Positions 45,801-54,287 of a stretch of 60,109 nt of DNA are shown here, in pieces; positions within the stretch are counted from its first letter, which is position 1; every line of letters begins with the position of its first letter. The stretch comes from Bacteroidota bacterium. GTDB taxonomy: Bacteria; Bacteroidota; Bacteroidia; Bacteroidales; FEN-979. The notes beneath the pieces are model-generated. The model was given only the letters and a program-made list of their open reading frames with translations, did not search any database and was not told the DNA's origin. The stretch lies in NCBI GenBank assembly GCA_026391795.1, contig JAPLDI010000008.1, positions 1-60,109 of the forward strand. The letters run 5' to 3'. Both the position numbers and the translations under genes were made by a program.

Positions 45801-46402
45801 GGGTTTATTGTAATTGCAGAAACATCATAGATCAGCAATCCCCGGGAGACCAGCGTCCAGTTCATCCCTTTATCGGTGCTCTTGTAGACCCCGCCCGACT
45901 CTGTTCCGCAATACAACAAACCGGTATTGCTTTTACTTTGTTCTATGCAATAGATGTTGGCCTGTTCAGAAAGGGGAAGCACCGGATCTGCGGCCGCATA
46001 CCTGGCACGGTAATGCATGGAGGGACCTGCAAAAGTCCAGGGTGAGCCCTGTTTTGAGGAACTGTTTTTATGAGCCCTGAGGATAGCCTCCTGCTGAAGC
46101 TGAATTTCTGAAGGCTGCGGAAGCCTGACAAAGCCCTGGTCGTCTCTGTACCTGCTCACACTCATTTTCCATCGCATATAGTAACGGGTGAAGGAGTTTT
46201 CCCGGAATGGATTTGCGCGATAATAAACCTGGTATGCACTATCGACTAAATAGATATTCGGATTTTCCGCGTACATCAATTTTACCCATGAAGGCAGACC
46301 CGGGTCTCCGGGGCTGATCCTGGGTTCAATGTACTGGCATTCCCCTTCCAGGAAAAGAAACACCATGGGCAAAATCAACAGGGCAAATACACGGTTTATC
46401 AT
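42887..46402 (-). CDS. Large T9SS-secreted BNR/sortilin-type propeller protein with PKD domain
   Basis: The 1171-residue protein has a signal peptide (ending EGEC) and a long region of Asp-box repeats (about 130-820; STDKGMNWT, TVDGGITWN, TADGGTNWT, TSDGGTTWT). A PKD domain follows (about 835-910; NFSANYASFYCPGDTISFVNHS, GTYDVTLIITDG), then a choice-of-anchor J/MAM-like sandwich (about 915-1075; GFESGALPSGW). The end is a T9SS sorting domain (IFPNPSTGYFSV, GKGVYLLKVK). Domain content suggests a surface adhesin or glycan-interacting protein rather than an enzyme. Confidence 0.85.
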   Translation of the reverse strand: MINRVFALLILPMVFLFLEGECQYIEPRISPGDPGLPSWVKLMYAENPNIYLVDSAYQVYYRANPFRENSFTRYYMRWKMSVSRYRDDQGFVRLPQPSEIQLQQEAILRAHKNSSSKQGSPWTFAGPSMHYRARYAAADPVLPLSEQANIYCIEQSKSNTGLLYCGTESGGVYKSTDKGMNWTLVSRGLLIYDVSAITINPVNENEVLFGAAGFIYKTVDGGITWNKTGDANFQNNSIHPWQIEYNPANPQVIYAACGEGFYRTADGGTNWTQILPNESMSVAIKPNDPNTIYALQYNTTTKSPQFFKSVNAGQSFTVRTTGWFVVPAADLGKIESRGGRIAVTQANPNRVYVLLVGNSDASANLQLGGYIGVYSSSNSGESWMLPQQLIGMPYDVTTHPNLMDFDGHTSDYNQIYYNTALIASQVNENNLLIGGLNLWRSNDGAATYQAVGGYIGTIPYLHVDIQELKVYKTAASAEEVWIASDGGVNYSTDFVNTHESRCKGLWSGAFWGFDQGWTEDIRVGGRYHNGNAAYFQDYPSGEFIALGGGEAPTGYVNYSDERKTYFSDIDGRILPKNHDSLVTGFAMYTDPNESYWENSSSRIVFDWHFWNVAYTGKDNQLLRSTDGGSSFMPVYSFTANPANKVLWIEQSFSNPEIMYVQVVVNNISRILRTSDGGTTWTQINLPLTGKRELCFTLGYDNPDELWISFEYGNNDQKVYHTLNGGAAWTNLTTSALDNANIKAIACQAGTNGMVYIAARNGMAWCRNNAMSEWEPMLDGLPLGIDPLRLVPFYRDGKLRMGTWNMAIWETDLRDTSVLMANFSANYASFYCPGDTISFVNHSVCSGNTSCHWLFPGGTPSSSTVYNPKVRYMQPGTYDVTLIITDGNHADTVTRAGFIYASATGELPLAEGFESGALPSGWKLHDDGNDGTNWAVTNKAGGYGGSTNSILFDNFDFDVQGRQDEFWSAKLDFSQIFEARAIFDVAYAVYGGQYSDTLAVLATSDCGQTCREFYRKGGEVLATAPDLQSQMFVPAAGEWRTDTIEITGLSAQPEVILMFRNLGHFGQSIFVDNIRVETVYPVGMNRSKVQTEISIFPNPSTGYFSVRLFNLKNVPCNLIILDAAGIVVVNTRVIPETDSFTRDFDLNTYGKGVYLLKVKSENGVFAKKIIIY

Positions 46403-46629
46403 CCTGATTTTTCTATGGACGCTAAATTACTAAAATTCTTTCTTTTTCCATATTCATAAGGAAGGGAAGATCCACTGATACTATTTGTAATCGCATGAAT
46501 CCTCCTGCTGTATCTTTTCAGATTCACCCTCTCAAACTATTTCCATTTGGTAAAGAAAAGAGTGAGAACAGATCCGGTAAGGACAGATTCTTAAAAAATC
46601 ACTAACATTGCACTCCGATATTGTATTCC

Positions 46630-47310
46630 ATGAAACGTCTTTCGTATTTATCTGTTTTGGGCCTCTTTGCCATTCTGCTGACAAGCTGTCATAACAAAGC
46701 AGATTTATCTGTCCCCCCTCCTTTTCCTTCACAGTCGGCCTGGTTGAAGTGTTCGAGGGATACAATATTTTTTCAGAACAGTGTCTTGCCCATATTCATT
46801 AATAGTTGTGCAAAATCCGACTGTCATGACCAGGGAGGATCGGCGCATGGATTGACGCTTGACAGTTATTCCGGAATTTCCAGCAATGTTAAACCGTATG
46901 ATCCTGTTTCAAGCAAGCTTTATACCGCAATATTCAGTTTCGGTGACAAGCACATGCCTCCTCATGAGCAATTGTCTGTTAACCAGGAGGGACTGATCTA
47001 TTACTGGATTCAGCAAGGCGCCATGAACAACATTTGCGAAACCCCTTGTGATTCGTCCCATGTCACTTACGATTCGGCTGTTGTCATCATCACCCAATCC
47101 TGGTGTGTTACGTGTCACGGCGGATCAGCCCCTGCTTACGGACTCAGTCTTAATACCTATGACCAGGTGAAGGCATCTGTTAACAGCGGACGGCTCATGG
47201 GAGCCATCCGGCAGGAAAACGGATATTTCCCGATGCCCAAAGGAGGCCAGCTGTCACCCTGTGATATTGCTATTTTCCAGAAATGGGTAAACCTGGGGAT
47301 GCCACAATAG
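46630..47310 (+). CDS. Lipoprotein c-type cytochrome with CX4CH and CXXCH heme motifs
   Basis: The ATG at 46630 gives 226 residues; an upstream TTG is less likely. The signal ends LLTSC (Cys20). The sequence resembles the planctomycete-type cytochrome C domain: VLPIFINSC60-AKSDCH66 then GLTLDSY, and later QSWC159-VTCH163-GG then YGLSLNTYDQV. The first site has four residues between the cysteines, an unusual but known heme spacing, and the second is standard. KHMPP and YFPMPKGG supply Met ligand candidates after each site. It is probably an electron carrier tethered to a periplasmic or outer-membrane face. It is divergent from the propeller protein gene. Confidence 0.8.
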   Translation: MKRLSYLSVLGLFAILLTSCHNKADLSVPPPFPSQSAWLKCSRDTIFFQNSVLPIFINSCAKSDCHDQGGSAHGLTLDSYSGISSNVKPYDPVSSKLYTAIFSFGDKHMPPHEQLSVNQEGLIYYWIQQGAMNNICETPCDSSHVTYDSAVVIITQSWCVTCHGGSAPAYGLSLNTYDQVKASVNSGRLMGAIRQENGYFPMPKGGQLSPCDIAIFQKWVNLGMPQ

Positions 47311-47311
47311 A

Positions 47312-47335
47312 AATTACGAATTAGGAATTACAAAT
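47312..47335. repeat. AATTACGAATTAGGAATTACAAAT short tandem repeat
   Basis: It is similar to the run at 39018-39044 and starts two bases after the cytochrome stop. Confidence 0.55.
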
Positions 47336-47366
47336 CAGGGTGTGATTCCTTGTCGGCGACAAGAAA

Positions 47367-47402
47367 AAAGAAGCCGTCCCGAGTCCTCGGGACGGCTTCT
47401 TT
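47367..47402. terminator. Bidirectional terminator between convergent genes
   Basis: A 17-base perfect inverted repeat (AAAGAAGCCGTCCCGAG, two bases, complement) is flanked by A-rich sequence on the left and TTTCGTG on the right. It serves the cytochrome gene and the GEVED-repeat gene. Confidence 0.85.
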
Positions 47403-47422
47403 CGTGTTGGTTAAACTTCCCG

Positions 47423-50400
47423 CTACTTATTCACGAGGATCTTCCGGATGACCTGGTTTTCGGGGTTGCGGATGATTACAGAATAAATCCCCGATGGAAC
47501 CGGGCGAAGATCGATTACTTTTTCAACATTTCCAGTTACAGTAATGTGTTCCTGGAGATAGATCTCGACACCAAGATTATTCAGGATGCTGATTGTAAAG
47601 GATTCTGTTGACGGTGAGGTAAAGGAGATGGTGAAACGACCATCGTTCGGCACAGGGTAGACCGATATTTTCGAACCTTGCAGCTTACTGGTTCCAAGGA
47701 CGAGAATCTCAATCTGGTTTGAAGGAGCTGAAGAGCAGCCATTGAGGGTAACAACATCCCAATACCATCCAACTTCGGTTGCGGTATACGATTGGCTGGT
47801 TGCTCCCGGGATCAGGGTCCCTTCAAGATACCACTGATTACCTGCCGGTGCATCGCTTGTAAGCAGAGAACCTGCATTGGTAATTACCGGGGCAAGGGGC
47901 ACAGGAACAACGGTTATGGCAAATGGTGTTGAAACAGCTCCGTTGCCACAAGCATTCGTACCATAGACAGTGATGTCGCCTGAAACAGCAGCCTGGGAGA
48001 AATTAACGGTGATCTGGTTGGTATTGGCGCCACTTACAAGAGTTGCACCTGTTGGCAGAACCCATACATAACCTGATGCTCCGGGGATTGCTGTAACGGA
48101 ATACACGACGCCTTCTGAGCCCTGGCAAACTGAATTTGGTCCTGTGATGGGACCGGGAGTGGAGGGGACGGTGTTCACCGTAACAGCGTAAGAAGTAGTT
48201 GATCCGTTACCACAGGCATTGTTTCCGTAAACGGTGATATTTCCGGATGCTGCGCCCACAGCAAAATTAACGGTAATGGAGTTGCTGTTTAAACCATTGG
48301 TAATGGTGGCACCAGCCGGAACAGCCCAGATGTAGGCATGTGTGTTGGGAATGGCTGCAACAGAATAGACAATGTTGGTTGCTCCTTCACACACGCCGGC
48401 CGGGCCACTGATCGTTCCCGCAGCTCCAGGCAAACCGGAGACTGTAACAGGCATGGAGACCGGGGCAACCGCTGCACAGCCAACGGTGTTGGTATAATTG
48501 ACGCTGATGGTTTGAGGGCCGTTTGTGTTCCAGGTAACGGTGGCTACATTTGTTCCCTGTCCGAAATTCAGTGTTCCGCCTGCAGAAACGGCCCAGGTAT
48601 ACCCTGACATTCCAGCTTCTGTCGTATAGGCATAATACCCTGAATTGACACAGACCGATCCGGCGCCGGTAATGGTGGGCGTCGGTCCTTGCTTTACCGT
48701 CACTGCCAGGGATCCGGGAATGGAATTGGTGCAACCATTCGAATTGATGCAGGTCACATAAACATTCTGTGCTCCTGTTGTATTCCATATTACCGTGATT
48801 GAATTTGTTCCGGCTCCGGCCGTAATGGTGCCCCCGGCAGAAACGGTCCAGCTGTAATTCGTCATCCCTGCCTGGGTTGTATAGGTATTCGTCAATGCTG
48901 TACAAGGACTTGTATTCCCTGAGACGGTGGGTGCCGGCATTGGATTCACCGTTGTACAGAAAGAACCGGGTATGAGCCCTGCACATCCTGCTGCATTGTT
49001 ATAGTTTACGTTAACACATTGTGTTCCCGGAGTATTCCAGTTCACGGTTATGCTGTTGGTTCCCTGCCCGCTTATGATTACTCCCCCGGCGGATATTCCC
49101 CAGACGTAACCCGTCATACCGGTTTGTGTCGTATACACATTTCCGCTTGTGTTTGCACATGCTGTTCCGGGACCGGATATGGTTGGCGTGGGTGCTGGAT
49201 TTACCGTCACAACCATGTATGAGGGTGAACCATTGCCCAGGCATCCCACTCCGTATACAGAAATATTGCCCGAGTACGAAGGATTCGGGAAGCTTACAGT
49301 TATGCTGTTTGTATTCATACCACCGGTGATAAAGGAACCGAAAGGAACCGTCCAATTGTAGCCGGAAGCATTTGCGATAGCGGCTACGCTGAAGGTATAA
49401 CCTGTTCCGCCGTTGCAAACCTGGGCAGGTCCGGTAATGACTCCTGCCGGCCCGGCAGCATTACAGACCGTGAAGAAGGTCATGTCCGTTCCGTTTGAAG
49501 TACCGGCAGAATTCACCCCCCTGACCCTGTAATGATACGTGGTATTGGAAGTGAGTCCGCCGATGGAAGCGCTGACGCTGGTGACCGAGGTCCCGGTAAC
49601 CGGTGAAGGAACACCGGAGACCGTGGTACCATAGTTTGTGGTAAGACCATAGTCGAAGAAGACATTCGTGGAGGTGTTGTTGGCATTCACGGTTCCGTTC
49701 ATGGTGGCAACGACATTCGTCACTCCCGTGGCTGCCAGCGTAACAACCGTTGGGGCAATGGACAGGGTAGTAAAGGTCAAATCACCTCCGTTGGAAGTAC
49801 CTACTGAATTTACACCTTTTACCCTGAAATGATATAGGGTATTGGGAGTCAACCCGGTGAGACCGGCGCTGACTGGCGTAACGACATTACCTGTCACAGG
49901 ACTTGGAGTACCAGCAATGGAGGAGCCATAGTTGGTTGTCAGTCCATAGTCAAAGGTCACCGTAGTGGAGGCATTATTGGCATTCACCGTACCGTTCACG
50001 GTTGTCGTTGTTCCAGCAATTGCAGTCGCTGCCGTGGTGACTACCGTTGGAGCAGTGGGTGCAACATAGGCAGTCAGGTTGACCGTGAAATCACCCGCAT
50101 TTCCATAGGTATAGGAGGCACAGGGATCGGCGGCAGTCATACCCCAGTTCGTCCGGAATCGCATCCGGTGATTCCCAAGTGTGGTACCCAGCGGGACGTT
50201 GATTACAGCCGTGTAATTCGTTGCTGCGCTGGCACAGATCAAATCAGTAACAACCCTTTCACTGGCAGCGAAAGTATTGTCGTTATTATAATCGATCCAT
50301 ACACAGACATAGGTTGAACTGAATCCTGCCTGAACAGTCATTGTATAATTCGTATTCAGCATGATGCTTGTTGTGGTCCCTGTCCAGTCGTGATACCAGG

Positions 50401-51016
50401 CATTGGGTGAGCCGTTGCAGGCTACAGGCTGGTTAATGGTATTAAGCTGGAAGAGTGTCAGTCCGTCACCATAACCGCAACCGTAACTATAGGTCGGTGT
50501 GCAATAGCCGCCGCCGGAAATGCTGACGGTGAAGTCCTGGCAATTTCCAAAGGTCTGACCGCTGCAGGGTCCAGCCGGATATGAATAATACTCAGTCATC
50601 GCCCTCAGGCGGGTGGCACCGGTGAGGGCAGTTCCCGGGACGGTAATAACAATATTATAATTTACTCCGGAAGAAGTACAAATTACCTGACCGGCAGTTT
50701 CCGTGGCCGGATCAAAGGTGTTATTGTGGTTGTAATCGATCCAGATAGTGACATACGTACTGGAAAAACCGGCCTGGACCGTAACCGTTGCCGGGACACC
50801 AATGCTGAGGTTGGTTGAACTTGCTGTATAATCGTGGTAGTAGGCAGGCGCTCCCGAGCATGGGATGGCTTGGTTAATAGTGCCAAGCTGAAAGTTGGTT
50901 AAGCCGTCTCCGTAAGAGCAACCGTAAGAATAAGTGGGCGTACAATATTGCGCCATCACAACGCCTGATAAAATCACAAGGAGAAGGGTACTCAAAATCT
51001 TGTATAACTGTTTCAT
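47423..51016 (-). CDS. Large T9SS-secreted GEVED / FN3-like / PKD-like repeat protein
   Basis: The 1197-residue protein has a signal peptide ending GVVMAQ. Two GEVED domains follow (about 22-165 and 170-310; YCTPTYSYG, IDYNHNNTFD, DFTVSI). Two FN3-like modules (about 315-500) share the NANN-x-STxVxFDYGLTTNYG segment. Six to eight PKD/Ig-like modules (about 505-1090) carry recurring WxVSAGGxI and SITVxWNT strands. The T9SS sorting domain reads ISVYPVPNDGRFTISF, VPSGIYSVII. The repeats are Cys-poor and highly similar, suggesting expansion by duplication. A role as a long surface stalk or adhesin is likely (inference). Confidence 0.87.
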   Translation of the reverse strand: MKQLYKILSTLLLVILSGVVMAQYCTPTYSYGCSYGDGLTNFQLGTINQAIPCSGAPAYYHDYTASSTNLSIGVPATVTVQAGFSSTYVTIWIDYNHNNTFDPATETAGQVICTSSGVNYNIVITVPGTALTGATRLRAMTEYYSYPAGPCSGQTFGNCQDFTVSISGGGYCTPTYSYGCGYGDGLTLFQLNTINQPVACNGSPNAWYHDWTGTTTSIMLNTNYTMTVQAGFSSTYVCVWIDYNNDNTFAASERVVTDLICASAATNYTAVINVPLGTTLGNHRMRFRTNWGMTAADPCASYTYGNAGDFTVNLTAYVAPTAPTVVTTAATAIAGTTTTVNGTVNANNASTTVTFDYGLTTNYGSSIAGTPSPVTGNVVTPVSAGLTGLTPNTLYHFRVKGVNSVGTSNGGDLTFTTLSIAPTVVTLAATGVTNVVATMNGTVNANNTSTNVFFDYGLTTNYGTTVSGVPSPVTGTSVTSVSASIGGLTSNTTYHYRVRGVNSAGTSNGTDMTFFTVCNAAGPAGVITGPAQVCNGGTGYTFSVAAIANASGYNWTVPFGSFITGGMNTNSITVSFPNPSYSGNISVYGVGCLGNGSPSYMVVTVNPAPTPTISGPGTACANTSGNVYTTQTGMTGYVWGISAGGVIISGQGTNSITVNWNTPGTQCVNVNYNNAAGCAGLIPGSFCTTVNPMPAPTVSGNTSPCTALTNTYTTQAGMTNYSWTVSAGGTITAGAGTNSITVIWNTTGAQNVYVTCINSNGCTNSIPGSLAVTVKQGPTPTITGAGSVCVNSGYYAYTTEAGMSGYTWAVSAGGTLNFGQGTNVATVTWNTNGPQTISVNYTNTVGCAAVAPVSMPVTVSGLPGAAGTISGPAGVCEGATNIVYSVAAIPNTHAYIWAVPAGATITNGLNSNSITVNFAVGAASGNITVYGNNACGNGSTTSYAVTVNTVPSTPGPITGPNSVCQGSEGVVYSVTAIPGASGYVWVLPTGATLVSGANTNQITVNFSQAAVSGDITVYGTNACGNGAVSTPFAITVVPVPLAPVITNAGSLLTSDAPAGNQWYLEGTLIPGATSQSYTATEVGWYWDVVTLNGCSSAPSNQIEILVLGTSKLQGSKISVYPVPNDGRFTISFTSPSTESFTISILNNLGVEIYLQEHITVTGNVEKVIDLRPVPSGIYSVIIRNPENQVIRKILVNK

Positions 51017-51268
51017 GGGTTTTAGTTGTTTAGTGAATAACTTTAACGATATGGGTCAACTGTGAAATCCGCAGTCAATATATATTTGTCGAAGTTTTTC
51101 TGATCAAACGCTTGTTCCTGTTTTTCCCTGCAGCTATTCAAGGAGAAATATCTTTCCACATTATTTCCGCAATAAATATAATAACTTTTTAAAAATACAT
51201 CAACATATTTTTCATAATGCTATTCTGTTTCTCAAAAATGCCGGATGTTTTTCCAGCCGGATATTATC

Positions 51269-51276
51269 TATATTTG
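51269..51276 (+). promoter_or_regulatory. Predicted -7 box of the aldehyde dehydrogenase gene
   Basis: TATATTTG lies 23 bases before the ATG at 51299. It supports that ATG over the upstream frame start at 51245. Confidence 0.45.
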
Positions 51277-51298
51277 TTCATGTATTAATCCGGGAAAA

Positions 51299-52762
51299 AT
51301 GGAAGCTGGACACGATATTTATGTGGAAGAAATTCTGACAAAAGCGCTTTGCGCGGCACATGCGATGGAGAAACTCGACCAGGATCAGACCGACAAAATT
51401 GTTCGTTCCATCTATGAGATCGGGTTTATGAACCGCTGGATCCTGGCAGATATGGCATTCCGGGAAACAGGTGTCGGCAATGTGCATGACAAGATGATCA
51501 AGAATATCATTGCAACCCGGTTCGTTTACCGGGATATCGCCCTTCAGCGGACGGTTGGAATCATCAACGAAGACAAGGAAAACCAGATCATTGAGATCGC
51601 ACGCCCGATGGGCCCTGTATTTGCAGTTACGCCGGTCACAAATCCCACTTCAACGGCCCTGTTCAAGATCCTCATTGCCATGAAGAGCAGGAATCCCCTC
51701 ATCATTTATCCTCATGGCGCTGCACGGAAATGCACTTCTGAAGCTGCCCGTCTCTGTTATGAAGCCGCACGGGATGCAGGTGCCCCTGAAAACTGCATTC
51801 AATGGATCCCGAGACTGACGCGGGAGCAGGTGCTCCGCCTGATGGGCCACAAACGGATGGCATTGGTACTTGCAACAGGCTCGGTAAGCCTTGTAAAGGC
51901 AGCCTATTCTTCAGGCACACCGGCCATCGGTGTCGGTCCCGGTAACGTCCCTGTATATATCGGCAAGAGTGCAGATGTTCCGTTCGCTGTAAACCAGATC
52001 CTGCTTTCGAAGCTGTTCGACAACGGCACCATATGTGCCAGTGAGCAGGCGGTTGTGGTTTCGCAGAACAATGCGGATGCCGTCAGGAAGGAATTCATCC
52101 GGCAGGGTGGATATTTCCTCTCTCCCCAGCAAATGCAAAAGGTCGGAAAGATCGCATTTAATACAACCCAGCATTCGATGAGCCCGGATGTGATCGGGAA
52201 ACCGGCCTTAGCCATTGCCGGGATGGCCGGGATCAGGGTACCGCACGGCACCCGTTGCCTCATCGCCCCGATGGAAAACTCACAGGTTGGCCCGGATTGG
52301 CCTCTTTCGCTGGAGATCCTCGCACCCATCCTGGCATTTTATGAAGTAGCCGGATTCGAAGAAGGGATCGCCCAGTGCCGGAGAATCAATGAACATGGCG
52401 GACTGGGCCATACCGTGAGCATCTTTTCCAACGATGATGAGAAGATCCGGTACTTTGCCCAATCGCTCAATGCCGGCCGGATCGTTGTTAATACTCCCTC
52501 TTCCCAGGGGGCACTCGGCGGGCTCTACAACGGGCTGACACCTTCGCTCACGCTTGCCTGCGGATCGGGAGGAAAGAATTTTACCACCGATAATATCTCG
52601 GTAAAACATCTTTTGAATATCCAGCGCATTGCCTACCGGAAAATCAGTTTATGTGCCGAACACCAGGAGGGAACTGCGTTTTGCTGCGACCAGCATCTGA
52701 CCCTCAGCGAGATTGATGAAAAATGCGATAAGAACAGAAAAGAGAATGCGCTGAAAAACTGA
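51299..52762 (+). CDS. Acylating (CoA-dependent) aldehyde dehydrogenase
   Basis: From the ATG at 51299 the protein has 487 residues. It has the EutE/AdhE-type aldehyde dehydrogenase fold: TPVTNPTSTALFKILIAMKSRNP, ATGS, GVGPGNVPVYI, and catalytic Cys246 in FDNGTICASEQ. Late motifs are HGGLGHTVSIF and NTPSSQGALGG. These enzymes interconvert acyl-CoA and aldehyde using NAD. There is no fused iron alcohol dehydrogenase and no microcompartment shell gene nearby, so the pathway is not evident; fermentation of acetyl-CoA to acetaldehyde is one option. It stands alone. Confidence 0.9.
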   Translation: MEAGHDIYVEEILTKALCAAHAMEKLDQDQTDKIVRSIYEIGFMNRWILADMAFRETGVGNVHDKMIKNIIATRFVYRDIALQRTVGIINEDKENQIIEIARPMGPVFAVTPVTNPTSTALFKILIAMKSRNPLIIYPHGAARKCTSEAARLCYEAARDAGAPENCIQWIPRLTREQVLRLMGHKRMALVLATGSVSLVKAAYSSGTPAIGVGPGNVPVYIGKSADVPFAVNQILLSKLFDNGTICASEQAVVVSQNNADAVRKEFIRQGGYFLSPQQMQKVGKIAFNTTQHSMSPDVIGKPALAIAGMAGIRVPHGTRCLIAPMENSQVGPDWPLSLEILAPILAFYEVAGFEEGIAQCRRINEHGGLGHTVSIFSNDDEKIRYFAQSLNAGRIVVNTPSSQGALGGLYNGLTPSLTLACGSGGKNFTTDNISVKHLLNIQRIAYRKISLCAEHQEGTAFCCDQHLTLSEIDEKCDKNRKENALKN

Positions 52763-52852
52763 CACTGTCCTTTCCCGGAAAGGAATTCCATCAAATTATT
52801 CCTCACATATCAATATTTTTACCATGCATCTTCTTTCATATGTAATATTTTG

Positions 52853-52860
52853 TATTTTTG
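52853..52860 (+). promoter_or_regulatory. Predicted -7 box of the choice-of-anchor V gene
   Basis: TATTTTTG matches TAnnTTTG and lies 44 bases before the ATG at 52904. Confidence 0.4.
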
Positions 52861-52903
52861 GCAAACTTTTTTTGGTAAACAATAAACAACAACATCATTG
52901 CTT

Positions 52904-54226
52904 ATGAAAAGGAAACTGTACTATTTTTTCCCCGCGATCGTCATTGCTGCATTGCTGCTGACCGCTTATGGTGACGGAGATCCGAACAGTGATTATCCCA
53001 GCGGGGCACCTGCCGGAAATACGGGTTCTCCCGGCGACGGACAGAATTGCACGCACTGTCACAATGGTTCAGCAAGCACACTGGCAGGTATTATAACATC
53101 AACTATTCCATCCCAGGGTTATACACCCGGGTCAAACTATACGATCACAGTTTCGCTGAGTGGGTCGGGACAGAAGGGTTTCGAGGTTTCACCGCAGACA
53201 CCCTCCGGTGCACTGGTTGGAACACTTACTGCCGGTTCCGGAAATAAGCTCGTGGGAAGCGGAGTCTATTGCACCCATTCCAGTGCCATCGGAGGTTCCT
53301 CTGCAACCTGGAATTTCACCTGGACAGCACCGGCTGCCGGAACAGGTTCTGTTACTTTCTATGGCGCATTTACCATTACCAAACCGGTCACCAAACTTTC
53401 CACTCTTGTCGTGGATGAAAATACCGCCCAACCCCTGTCAGCCACGGCAACTGCCACTCCCGGAACGATCTGTTCCGGTCAGAGTTCACAGTTGAATGTT
53501 ACGGCTTCCGGCGGTTCAGGCACCTATACCTATTCCTGGACTTCCATTCCGGCAGGGTTTACTTCCTCACTTAAAAACCCCGTGGTTTCCCCGACCCAAA
53601 CCACAGAGTATGATGTTCAGGTGAATGACGGGACACAAACCACTTCTGCCACTACCCAGGTAAACGTGAATAATCCGCCAACTGCAGCAGCCGGAAACGA
53701 CACCACCTATTGTGTTTCGGATCCGGAAATTCCCTTGCACGGTTCAGCAAGCGGATATGCTTCAGTTACCTGGACCACGAATGGCGATGGCACATTCGGA
53801 AATGCAGGAAACCTGAGCACCTCTTATTTTCCGGGAACGGGCGACAAGACAACCCTGTCGGTGCACCTGACCCTGACAGCAACACCCCTGGCCCCCTGCA
53901 CCAATGCGGCTTCAAGCACACGGAATATATTGTTTGATCCCTGCGGAGTAGGAGTACCTGGAAATCCAGGCAACATTTTTTCATTCGCCATCCGGCCGAA
54001 TCCTTCCAGCGGGATCATCACCATTTCCGGATCCGGAATAAAAAATGAAGCTCTCCGGATCCGTTTGATCGATCTGAGCGGAAAAACCGTTCTGACCGAA
54101 AACCACCTGGCAATGGATAATAGACCGGAAATTAAAATGGATCTTACCTCCCTTGCGAAAGGAATCTATTTTATAAGGATTGAAACGGGCAGTGGCGTGA
54201 AAACAGAAAAGCTGATCCTTCAATAA
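52904..54226 (+). CDS. T9SS-secreted choice-of-anchor V (reelin-like) protein with CXXCH motif
   Basis: The ATG at 52904 gives 440 residues with a signal peptide. The first domain (about 28-180) has YPSGAPAGNTGSPGDGQNC49-THCH53-NG, the hallmark of choice-of-anchor V/reelin-type domains. Its CXXCH suits covalent heme attachment, though this family is not proven to bind heme. A PKD/Ig-like module (about 185-250) is nearly the same as those of the 12344-14803 protein (YTYSWTSIPAGFTSSLKNPVVSP). A second sandwich and a T9SS sorting domain (IRPNPSSGIITI, LAKGIYFIRI) complete it. A plus-strand terminator follows. Confidence 0.85.
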   Translation: MKRKLYYFFPAIVIAALLLTAYGDGDPNSDYPSGAPAGNTGSPGDGQNCTHCHNGSASTLAGIITSTIPSQGYTPGSNYTITVSLSGSGQKGFEVSPQTPSGALVGTLTAGSGNKLVGSGVYCTHSSAIGGSSATWNFTWTAPAAGTGSVTFYGAFTITKPVTKLSTLVVDENTAQPLSATATATPGTICSGQSSQLNVTASGGSGTYTYSWTSIPAGFTSSLKNPVVSPTQTTEYDVQVNDGTQTTSATTQVNVNNPPTAAAGNDTTYCVSDPEIPLHGSASGYASVTWTTNGDGTFGNAGNLSTSYFPGTGDKTTLSVHLTLTATPLAPCTNAASSTRNILFDPCGVGVPGNPGNIFSFAIRPNPSSGIITISGSGIKNEALRIRLIDLSGKTVLTENHLAMDNRPEIKMDLTSLAKGIYFIRIETGSGVKTEKLILQ

Positions 54227-54248
54227 GGAACCTGATATTTTCATGGAG

Positions 54249-54281
54249 AAGCCAGGCAGGATATTTTCAGCCTGGCTTTTT
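54249..54281 (+). terminator. Terminator of the choice-of-anchor V gene
   Basis: AAGCCAGGC, 12 bases, GCCTGGCTT is a nine-base-pair stem followed by TTT, 23 bases after the stop. Confidence 0.75.
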
Positions 54282-54287
54282 CATTTA

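Noticed and set aside
45515-46045. 176-codon open frame on the plus strand
   Set aside because: It is a shadow of the large propeller protein, with no domain or promoter.
51299-52762. Bacterial microcompartment locus around the acylating aldehyde dehydrogenase
   Set aside because: No shell protein, alcohol dehydrogenase, diol dehydratase or phosphotransacylase gene is nearby.
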